Assembly: GCF_937874145.1 (NCBI RefSeq) | Contig: NZ_CALNBI010000012.1 | Location: 1 to 5,560 of the forward strand | DNA: 5,560 nt | Reading direction: 5' to 3' | From: an uncultured Chitinophaga sp. | Lineage (GTDB): Bacteria > Bacteroidota > Bacteroidia > Chitinophagales > Chitinophagaceae | In this document: positions 1-5,145 of the stretch, in pieces | How the letters are laid out: each line of letters opens with the position of its first letter | Numbering within the stretch: position 1 is the first letter of the stretch | Position numbers and translations under genes: made by a program | Notes under the pieces: model-generated | Told to the model about the DNA's origin: nothing | The model's database searches: none | Seen by the model: the letters and a program-made list of their open reading frames with translations, nothing else

Positions 1-1
1 G

Positions 2-520
2 GGCCTGGTGCTGGGGTTCGTGGGGCTCTTCTTCATTTTCGACCCGTTTTACCTCATGCACCCCGATAATGCGGTGCGCACTTATCCCTTATGGCCGGTA
101 GCCGTGCTCACGGCCGGTTCCATCTCCTGGGCGCTGGGCTCGCTCCTGAGCCCCCGGCTGGAGACGCCGCCGCAGCTCACTTCTTCGGCCATCCAGATGC
201 TATCGGGCATATTGGTGACCGCGCTGCTGAGCGTGTTGCTGGAACAGGACCAATGGTATAAAATAGGGGAGATGACCACCCGCACCTGGCTGGCCATCGG
301 TTACCTCGTGGTATTCGGCTCACTGGTGGGCTATACGGCTTTTAGCTGGCTGGTCAACAACGCCCCGCCGCAGGTTTCGGCGACCTATGCTTATGTAAAC
401 CCCGTGGTGGCGGTGATCCTGGGCTGGGTATTCCTTAAAGAAACCCTCGCCCCGCATGCCATCCTGGGTTCGGCGGTCGTGATCGCGGGGGTAGTATTGA
501 TGACTTTAAAAAAGAAGTGA
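2..520 (+). CDS. EamA/DMT-family permease, C-terminal part (5' end outside window)
   Basis: This is an inner-membrane transporter of the drug/metabolite transporter superfamily, of which only the last 172 residues are present; the reading frame is open to the left edge. What remains is the end of the first EamA repeat (GLVLGFVGLFFIF) and the whole second repeat. The second repeat starts with an SISWALGS-type helix near residues 37-48 and carries the family hallmark YVNPVVAVILGWVFLKETL near residues 130-148, where the Pro-containing helix is followed by the conserved Glu. It closes with a hydrophobic helix and a short basic tail (LKKK). The wording SISWA..GS, AIQML, GYLVVFGS and YAYVNPVVAV is close to my memory of the E. 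coli YedA subgroup, so a YedA-like exporter is the best guess. The substrate cannot be read from the sequence. The gene ends one base before the stop codon of the convergent MgtC-like gene, and no hairpin terminator separates them. Confidence 0.9.
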   Translation, partial: GLVLGFVGLFFIFDPFYLMHPDNAVRTYPLWPVAVLTAGSISWALGSLLSPRLETPPQLTSSAIQMLSGILVTALLSVLLEQDQWYKIGEMTTRTWLAIGYLVVFGSLVGYTAFSWLVNNAPPQVSATYAYVNPVVAVILGWVFLKETLAPHAILGSAVVIAGVVLMTLKKK

Positions 521-521
521 T

Positions 522-1193
522 TTATTTGGCCAGCTCCACTTCGAACCGGATCACGTCCGCATGGTCGAGGAGCGCGTCGTTCACCGCTTTGAGATGGGCG
601 GAAGTGCCCGTCAGCTCGTATTTGCCTTCATATATGATCCGGCCGGCGTCGTCGGTGGATTTGGTGGTGGCGATGCTGAGAGATTTGAGGTGGTGGGAGC
701 GGAACAGCGCGTCGAGCGCTTCGGGACTGAGTTTCCTTTCCCAATACTGGATCGCGCAATATTTCCTTTCCCTTTTCTTCATGATGATGCGCTCGAAGTA
801 AGAGAAGCCCCAGAGCGTAAACAGCGTAAAAAAGACAGCAAACGCCGCCAGGTCGTACTTCCCCACGCCAATGGCCATCCCGATGGCGGCGGAGATCCAG
901 ATCACCGCGGCCGTCGTGATCCCGTCTATGGTAAATCCGCCCCTGAATATCACGCCCGCGCCGATGAAGCCGACGCCGGTGAGGATATTGGAGGCGATAC
1001 GGTCGCCCGACACCATGCCCCCGAAGTGGATGCTGAGGATGGAAAACAGCGCCGAGCTCATGCAGATGAGGGTGATGGTGCGGACCCCGGCGGCTTTCCG
1101 CTGGATTTCCCTTTCCAGCCCCAGCAGGAAGCCGGCGAGCATGGCTACGGCCAGTTTGATGATCATTGCGTATTCAATATGAAATCCTGTCAT
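522..1193 (-). CDS. MgtC/SapB-family membrane protein
   Basis: This is a predicted inner-membrane protein of 223 residues from the ATG at 1193. The N-terminal two thirds form the MgtC/SapB domain. Helices lie at about residues 8-26, 40-60, 67-86, 93-110 and 114-135. The family signatures are GLEREIQRKAAGVRT (25-39), NILTGVGFIGAGVIFRGG (69-86) and TTAAVIWISAAIGMAIG (93-109). A basic linker (KKRERK, 139-144) leads to a soluble alpha/beta C-terminal domain of about 75 residues, as in the longer, ACT-like-tailed members. In Salmonella and mycobacteria MgtC is needed for growth in low magnesium and in macrophages. Most members in free-living bacteria have no proven role, so no ion or partner is assigned here. 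A TTG at 1202 is an alternative start but would overlap the Rof-like gene; the ATG leaves a 2-base gap after that gene's TGA. The two genes are therefore very probably co-transcribed and may be translationally coupled. No Shine-Dalgarno sequence is visible. Confidence 0.9.
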   Translation of the reverse strand: MTGFHIEYAMIIKLAVAMLAGFLLGLEREIQRKAAGVRTITLICMSSALFSILSIHFGGMVSGDRIASNILTGVGFIGAGVIFRGGFTIDGITTAAVIWISAAIGMAIGVGKYDLAAFAVFFTLFTLWGFSYFERIIMKKRERKYCAIQYWERKLSPEALDALFRSHHLKSLSIATTKSTDDAGRIIYEGKYELTGTSAHLKAVNDALLDHADVIRFEVELAK

Positions 1194-1195
1194 TT

Positions 1196-1450
1196 TCAGC
1201 AAGTTTTGGGAACGGGGAGGTGGTTGACGGCCATGAGCCGGTCGAGCCGGAGCTCCCTGCCTGCCTCCGTCAGCAAAAATTCTGCCTTATTCCGAACATA
1301 GAGGTCGCGGATAACGGCCGTTTCGGTCCGGGGCTGGCCATCGTCGCCCAGGAACTCCAGCAGCACGGGTTCCCGGAGGGTGGCCCAGGCTTCCAGGCGG
1401 TCGTAATAGTTGCAGTCGATCGGTTGATAGGGGGTATTTTGGCTGTCCAT
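1196..1450 (-). CDS. rof: Rof-like Rho-binding antiterminator (modulator of Rho-dependent termination)
   Basis: This small soluble protein has 84 residues from the ATG at 1450. It matches the Rof/YaeO family by eye: YQPIDCNYYDRLE at residues 8-20 corresponds to the family's YxPIxCxxYDxLE opening, and GRELRLDRLMAVNH at 64-77 corresponds to the ELRLDxIxxxxH strand near the end. The middle (VLLEFLGDDG, then AVIRDLYVRNKAEFLL) fits the beta-strands of the Sm-like barrel, and the length is normal for the family. E. coli Rof binds Rho and blocks its RNA loading, which reduces Rho-dependent termination; the same activity here is inferred from homology only. The gene lies directly upstream of the MgtC-like gene with a 2-base gap and diverges from purC across 81 bases. 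No perfect -7 box lies in that gap; the nearest one is inside purC. Minus-strand coding is favoured over the opposite strand because the protein has a recognisable family pattern. Confidence 0.75.
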   Translation of the reverse strand: MDSQNTPYQPIDCNYYDRLEAWATLREPVLLEFLGDDGQPRTETAVIRDLYVRNKAEFLLTEAGRELRLDRLMAVNHLPVPKTC

Positions 1451-1459
1451 AAAAAATGC

Positions 1460-1492
1460 TTTGATTTTTTAATCCCGGCTGGCCTATTTTTG
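1460..1492 (+). promoter_or_regulatory. Bacteroidota-type promoter of purC
   Basis: TATTTTTG at 1485-1492 is a perfect match to the Bacteroidota -7 element TAnnTTTG. A TTTG at 1460-1463 stands 21 bases upstream as the -33 element. The predicted transcript starts near 1498-1503 and gives a leader of roughly 30 bases before the purC ATG. The site lies inside the divergent purC/Rof-like gap, so a factor bound here could affect both genes. Confidence 0.7.
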
Positions 1493-1531
1493 CAGCACTT
1501 TCAAACAGGTAATCTATTAAATTATTCCGGA

Positions 1532-2464
1532 ATGTCAGAATCCGCATTTAAGTTTCCGAACCAGACGGCCTTCTACAAAGGTAAGGTACGGGACGTGTAT
1601 ACCATCGAAGACAAATGGATGGTGATGTTTGTGAGCGACCGTATCTCGGCGTTCGACGTGGTGCTTCCCCGCCCGATCCCTTACAAGGGGCAGGTGCTGA
1701 ACCAGATCGCGGCCATTATGCTCGACGCCACGAAAGACATCGTTCCCAACTGGGTGAAATCGGTCCCCCTGCCCAGCGCTACCGTGGGCCTCAAGTGCGA
1801 GACCTTCCCCGTGGAGATGGTCGTGCGCGGCAACCTTACCGGTCATGCCTGGCGTACTTACAAAAGCGGCAAACGCGAGCTCTGCGGCGTAACGCTGCCC
1901 GAAGGGCTGAAGGAGAACGATTTCTTCGCATCTCCCATTATCACCCCCTCCACCAAAGCCCATGAAGGCCACGACGAAGACATTTCCCGCGAGGAGATCA
2001 TCGCACGGGGCCTGGTGAGCCAGGAAGATTACGAGAAACTGGAGCAATACACGCTCGCCCTGTTTCAACGCGGCCGCGAACTGGCCGCCAAACGCGGTCT
2101 CATCCTGGTAGACACCAAATATGAATTCGGCAAAATCGGCGATACGATCTACCTGATCGACGAAATCCATACCCCGGACTCTTCCCGCTACTTCTATTCA
2201 GAAGGCTACGAAGAGAAGCAGAAAGCCGGCGAGCAGCAAAAGCAGCTCAGCAAGGAATTTGTGCGGGAGTGGCTGATGGCAAACGGTTTCCAGGGCAAAG
2301 AAGGCCAGCAGGTGCCGGAAATGACCGACGAATTCGTTAACAGCGTAACCGGCCGTTACATCGAGCTGTTCGAAAACATCACCGGCCAGCCATTCAGGAA
2401 AGAAGACGTCAGCAAGGAAGACCAGGAGAAGATCATTCTCGACACGCTTTCCAAACTGGGTTAA
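1532..2464 (+). CDS. purC: Phosphoribosylaminoimidazole-succinocarboxamide synthase (SAICAR synthetase)
   Basis: This cytoplasmic enzyme of de novo purine synthesis joins CAIR and aspartate with ATP to make SAICAR. The product has 310 residues from the ATG at 1532, the usual size of the longer form found in Bacteroidota and yeast rather than the roughly 237-residue E. coli form. Landmarks are the N-terminal nucleotide-binding loop YKGKVRDVY (15-23), DRISAFDVVLP, the substrate-site stretch VRGNLTGHAWRTYKSG followed by the SPIITPSTK loop, and the C-terminal ILVDTKYEFG and DEIHTPDSSRY motifs. The frame is open much further upstream (to 1166), but homology starts just after this Met, and the promoter at 1460-1492 lies upstream of it. 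The leader has no Shine-Dalgarno sequence and is A/T-rich, as is common in this phylum. An intrinsic terminator five bases after the stop makes it a single-gene transcript. All key motifs appear intact. Confidence 0.97.
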   Translation: MSESAFKFPNQTAFYKGKVRDVYTIEDKWMVMFVSDRISAFDVVLPRPIPYKGQVLNQIAAIMLDATKDIVPNWVKSVPLPSATVGLKCETFPVEMVVRGNLTGHAWRTYKSGKRELCGVTLPEGLKENDFFASPIITPSTKAHEGHDEDISREEIIARGLVSQEDYEKLEQYTLALFQRGRELAAKRGLILVDTKYEFGKIGDTIYLIDEIHTPDSSRYFYSEGYEEKQKAGEQQKQLSKEFVREWLMANGFQGKEGQQVPEMTDEFVNSVTGRYIELFENITGQPFRKEDVSKEDQEKIILDTLSKLG

Positions 2465-2468
2465 TACG

Positions 2469-2503
2469 AAAAGGAGCAACTTGCGTTGCTCCTTTTTCTT
2501 TTT
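2469..2503 (+). terminator. Intrinsic terminator of purC
   Basis: AAAAGGAGCAAC at 2469-2480 pairs perfectly with GTTGCTCCTTTT at 2485-2496 around a TTGC loop, a 12-bp stem. A T-rich run, broken by one C, continues to about 2503. It begins five bases after the purC stop codon and separates purC from the ABC transporter gene. Confidence 0.93.
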
Positions 2504-2527
2504 ATCCGCCCCAAACAGCCTGCAGGT

Positions 2528-2559
2528 GGGCGATCGGTGCGGCAGCGGCAAAATCGCCC
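2528..2559. repeat. Short inverted repeat upstream of the ABC transporter -7 box
   Basis: GGGCGAT at 2528-2534 and ATCGCCC at 2553-2559 are exact reverse complements, with an 18-base spacer. The right arm ends nine bases before the -7 box at 2568, and the pair spans the expected -33 position. This is where an operator would sit, but a 7-bp pair can arise by chance. Confidence 0.3.
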
Positions 2560-2567
2560 GCAATTGC

Positions 2568-2575
2568 TACATTTG
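2568..2575 (+). promoter_or_regulatory. -7 promoter element of the ABC transporter gene
   Basis: TACATTTG is a perfect TAnnTTTG match and lies after the purC terminator. I see no TTTG at the proper -33 distance, so the promoter may be weak or activator-dependent. The box ends nine bases before the ATG at 2585, so the transcript would have almost no leader. Confidence 0.55.
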
Positions 2576-2584
2576 TATAGCTTT

Positions 2585-4384
2585 ATGAAACACCTCGCAG
2601 CTTTAAACAAATACTTCGTCAAGTATAAATGGCGCTTCCTGCTCGGGATGCTCTTCACGTCGGTTTCCATCGTATTCAGCGTATTCCAGCCCATTTTGGT
2701 CCGCCAGATCTTCGATCTGCTGGAGCAGAACCTGAAAAGTTACCGCATGCTGAGCGACACGAGCCTGAAAGACGCCTTCCGCTCCGTTTTCAGCCAGACG
2801 CTTATGTTCTATGGCCTGTCCATCCTCGGCCTGGCATTGCTGAGCGGCTTCTTCATGTACCTGCAGCGGCAAACGCTCATCGTCATGAGCCGGCATATCG
2901 AATACGACCTGAAAAACGAGATCTACCAGCAATACCAGCGCATGGATCTCCAGTTCTTCAAGCTCAACCGCACGGGCGACCTCATGAGCCGGATCACTGA
3001 AGACGTAAGCAGGGTCCGCATGTACGTGGGGCCAGCGCTGATGTACGCCACGCGCACGCTCATCATGATGGTGATGATCATCTGGCTCATGTGGGCCGTC
3101 AACCCCATGCTGACGCTTTATACCCTCAGTCCGCTGCCCATACTGGCCATCACGATCTACTTCGTCAACCGTATCATCCATAAAAAAAGCGAGCGCATCC
3201 AGGCGCAGTTGTCCAACATCACGTCGGTGGCCCAGGAGAACTATTCCGGCATCCGGGTGATCAAGTCGTATGTGCAGGAAAGCGCTTCTGCGCAGCATTT
3301 CGAGGAAGCCAGCGAAGCCTACAAGCAAAGCAGCATCAGCCTCGCCAAAACCGACGCCCTGTATCAGCCGGCCATGGCGCTGATGATCGGGCTGAGCGTG
3401 ATCCTGACCATTTTCATCGGCGGCATGCAGGTAATCAAGGGGAATATTACGGTGGGGAACCTGGCGGAGTTCGTGTTGTACGTGAACATGCTCACTTTCC
3501 CGTTTTTCAGCATCGGCTGGGTGGCTTCTATGATCCAGCGGGCCGCGGCTTCGCAGCAGCGGATCAACGAATTCCTGCTGCTGGAGCCGCAGATTAAAGA
3601 TGCGCCGGCGGCGGAAGGAGATGTGACGTTGAAAGGCGAGATCCGCTTTTCCGGTGTGAATTTCACGTATCCGCATACGGGGATTACGGCGTTGAAGGAT
3701 TTCAACCTGCACATCCGGCCGGGGGAGAAGATCGCGGTGATCGGCCGTACGGGTTCGGGCAAAACGACCATGGCGCAACTGTTGCTGCGGATGTACGATC
3801 CGCAGGAAGGGGCGATTATGGTGGACGGGCACGACGTCCGCCAGCTGACGCTGCACAACCTCCGCGACCAAATCTCCCACGTACCACAGGACGTGTTCCT
3901 GTTTTCCGATACCATCGCGGGGAATATCCGTTTCGGCGAGCCCGGCGCCAACGATGCGGCGGTACAGCAGGCGGCCCGCCAGGCTTCCGTGGAGAAGGAT
4001 ATCCTCGGTTTCCCGGAGGGTTTCCAGACGGTAGTGGGGGAGCGGGGCGTAACGCTCAGCGGCGGCCAGAAACAGCGGGTTTCGATCGCCAGGGCGCTGA
4101 TCCGCCAGCCCAACATCCTGCTGTTCGACGATTGCCTGTCGGCCGTAGACGCGCGCACCGAAAAGGAGATCATCGGGAACCTGTATGCATACCTGAAAGA
4201 CAAGACCGCTATCATCATCACGCACCGCATTTTTTCGCTGTTCACTTTTGATAAAATCATCGTACTGGATGAAGGAAGGATCGCGGAATCGGGTACGCAT
4301 GAAGAATTGATGGCGAAAAACGGCTATTACGCGGAGCTGTACGCGCGCCAGCAGACAGGAGAAGAAGAGCGTGTAAGTGAGTAG
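2585..4384 (+). CDS. ABC exporter half-transporter (fused permease and ATPase, MdlA/BmrC-like)
   Basis: This is an inner-membrane type IV ABC exporter half of 599 residues, with a transmembrane domain followed by a nucleotide-binding domain. Six helices lie at about residues 16-40, 72-95, 147-170, 172-196, 262-283 and 291-318. The ATPase domain begins near 350 with Walker A GRTGSGKTT (387-395), Q-loop Gln435, signature LSGGQ (491-495), Walker B ILLFD (511-515), D-loop SAVD (519-522) and H-loop His547. The residue after the Walker B Asp is Asp516, not the usual catalytic Glu, and the context DDCLSAVDARTE resembles the MdlA, BmrC and TM287 halves. Those halves work as heterodimers with a partner that keeps the Glu. 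No partner gene is adjacent: purC is upstream and the DUF3276 gene downstream. The substrate is unknown; multidrug or lipid export is possible. The ATG at 2585 is chosen because homology starts there; earlier in-frame codons run through the purC terminator. Confidence 0.95.
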   Translation: MKHLAALNKYFVKYKWRFLLGMLFTSVSIVFSVFQPILVRQIFDLLEQNLKSYRMLSDTSLKDAFRSVFSQTLMFYGLSILGLALLSGFFMYLQRQTLIVMSRHIEYDLKNEIYQQYQRMDLQFFKLNRTGDLMSRITEDVSRVRMYVGPALMYATRTLIMMVMIIWLMWAVNPMLTLYTLSPLPILAITIYFVNRIIHKKSERIQAQLSNITSVAQENYSGIRVIKSYVQESASAQHFEEASEAYKQSSISLAKTDALYQPAMALMIGLSVILTIFIGGMQVIKGNITVGNLAEFVLYVNMLTFPFFSIGWVASMIQRAAASQQRINEFLLLEPQIKDAPAAEGDVTLKGEIRFSGVNFTYPHTGITALKDFNLHIRPGEKIAVIGRTGSGKTTMAQLLLRMYDPQEGAIMVDGHDVRQLTLHNLRDQISHVPQDVFLFSDTIAGNIRFGEPGANDAAVQQAARQASVEKDILGFPEGFQTVVGERGVTLSGGQKQRVSIARALIRQPNILLFDDCLSAVDARTEKEIIGNLYAYLKDKTAIIITHRIFSLFTFDKIIVLDEGRIAESGTHEELMAKNGYYAELYARQQTGEEERVSE

Positions 4385-4462
4385 TTTTCACATAGTTGTA
4401 AACTGCTGTAATGCCCTCCTGCGCGGAATATAAGATGATTTTTGAAAATCATTTAAAAATAT

Positions 4463-4492
4463 TTTGATATTTGTAAAACAATAGTATATTTG
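4463..4492 (+). promoter_or_regulatory. Bacteroidota-type promoter of the DUF3276 gene
   Basis: TATATTTG at 4485-4492 is a perfect -7 element. TTTG at 4463-4466 is the -33 element, 18 bases upstream, in strongly AT-rich DNA. Transcription would start near 4499 and give a leader of about 50 bases before the GTG. Both boxes and the AT-rich setting suggest a strong promoter. Confidence 0.75.
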
Positions 4493-4548
4493 TTGATTAT
4501 TGATCACTCAAACAGGATTTGATTCGTTAACACTTAAATCTATCAACT

Positions 4549-4983
4549 GTGGCGTACGAAAACAACAATCAACAGGAAAGAAACAATGACAGCATCTTTT
4601 CCAAGCGATTGAAAGCGGGCAAAAGGAGAACTTATTTCTTTGATGTAAAAACGACTCGTGGCAACGATTACTTTCTCACTATCACGGAAAGTAAAAAACG
4701 TTTCAACGACAACGGTTACGACAGGCATAAAGTATTCCTGTACAAAGAAGACTTCAACAAGTTCCTCAATGCCCTGACGGAAACCATCAACTACGTAAAA
4801 ACCGAGTTGATGCCCGACTTCGATTTTGATGCATATAACCACGACTACTCCGACGCTCGTGAAGACGAACAGGACAGCGACGCAAACGAAGCAGTAGCCG
4901 CTGTTCGTTCCGAAGTAGCCGCAGCAGCTGCAGAAGCAGCCGAAGCGCCTGCTCCTTCTTCCGAAGATGTAGACAAATGGTAG
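4549..4983 (+). CDS. DUF3276 / bacterial PUR-domain nucleic-acid-binding protein
   Basis: This small protein of 144 residues is predicted to bind single-stranded DNA or RNA. Residues 17-84 form one PUR repeat: the basic strand region FSKRLKAGKRRTYFFDVK, then YFLTITESKKRF, then HKVFLYKEDFNKFLNALTE leading into an amphipathic helix. This is the DUF3276 pattern conserved in Bacteroidota and related to Borrelia Pur-alpha. The N-terminus is Asn/Gln-rich (AYENNNQQERNN). The tail from about 92 is acidic and then Ala/Glu-rich low complexity (EVAAAAAEAAEAPAPSSED), probably disordered. The start is GTG: an in-frame TAA at 4528-4530 closes the frame upstream, and the next internal Met is residue 88, so GTG 4549 is the only sensible start. 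It has its own promoter and a strong terminator, so it is a single-gene unit. The cellular role is not established for this family; a post-transcriptional or chromosome-binding role is inference. Confidence 0.93.
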   Translation: MAYENNNQQERNNDSIFSKRLKAGKRRTYFFDVKTTRGNDYFLTITESKKRFNDNGYDRHKVFLYKEDFNKFLNALTETINYVKTELMPDFDFDAYNHDYSDAREDEQDSDANEAVAAVRSEVAAAAAEAAEAPAPSSEDVDKW

Positions 4984-5021
4984 TTTCTTTTTCTTTTCTC
5001 CCTGTCAACGATAAAGAATTT

Positions 5022-5050
5022 AAAAACCTCCGCAGTGCGGAGGTTTTTTT
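5022..5050 (+). terminator. Intrinsic terminator of the DUF3276 gene, potentially bidirectional
   Basis: AAAAACCTCCGC at 5022-5033 pairs with GCGGAGGTTTTT at 5037-5048 around a three-base AGT loop, followed by T to 5050. The A-run on the left arm supplies a U-run on the minus strand as well, so the hairpin could also stop transcripts coming from pgi. Confidence 0.93.
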
Positions 5051-5087
5051 ATGTCCCGCAACCACCGATCCCCCGCGTTTTCCGCAC

Positions 5088-5123
5088 AAAAAGAAAGGCC
5101 GCCGGCAATGATACCGGCGGCCT
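5088..5123 (-). terminator. Intrinsic terminator of pgi
   Basis: AGGCCGCCGG at 5096-5105 pairs with CCGGCGGCCT at 5114-5123 around an 8-base loop, a GC-rich 10-bp stem. On the minus strand it is followed by a T-rich run (complement of 5088-5095, one interruption). It starts about 20 bases after the pgi stop codon. Confidence 0.9.
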
Positions 5124-5145
5124 GTCGAAAGACGTTAAAAACGTG

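Noticed and set aside
561..1301. 246-codon plus-strand frame opposite the MgtC-like and Rof-like genes
   Set aside because: Low-complexity Gly/Asp/Arg-rich translation with no recognisable domain, whereas both minus-strand genes show clear family motifs.
1166..1531. Upstream in-frame extension of purC
   Set aside because: It overlaps the Rof-like gene antisense, lies upstream of the purC promoter, and has no similarity to SAICAR synthetase.
1535..2170. 211-codon minus-strand frame opposite purC
   Set aside because: An antisense shadow of a fully recognisable enzyme; no motif of its own.
2603..4300. 565-codon open frame on the minus strand opposite the ABC transporter
   Set aside because: It mirrors a well-supported gene in GC-rich DNA. 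The translation is rich in His, Arg and Asp with no family pattern, and no promoter precedes it.
4435..4452. Hairpin ATGATTTT / AAAATCAT after the ABC transporter gene as its terminator
   Set aside because: The stem is almost all A-T with a very short loop, and the following sequence is TTAAAAATATTTT rather than a T-run. It may contribute weakly, but I cannot call it a terminator.
4787..5089. 100-codon minus-strand frame across the DUF3276 tail and terminator
   Set aside because: It runs through both arms of a terminator hairpin, and its Leu/Arg-rich translation is the complement of the Ala/Glu repeat codons.
5132..5145. Small inverted repeat GACGTTAAAAACGTGC just after the pgi stop
   Set aside because: Only about five base pairs and no T-run; the strong pgi terminator lies immediately downstream.
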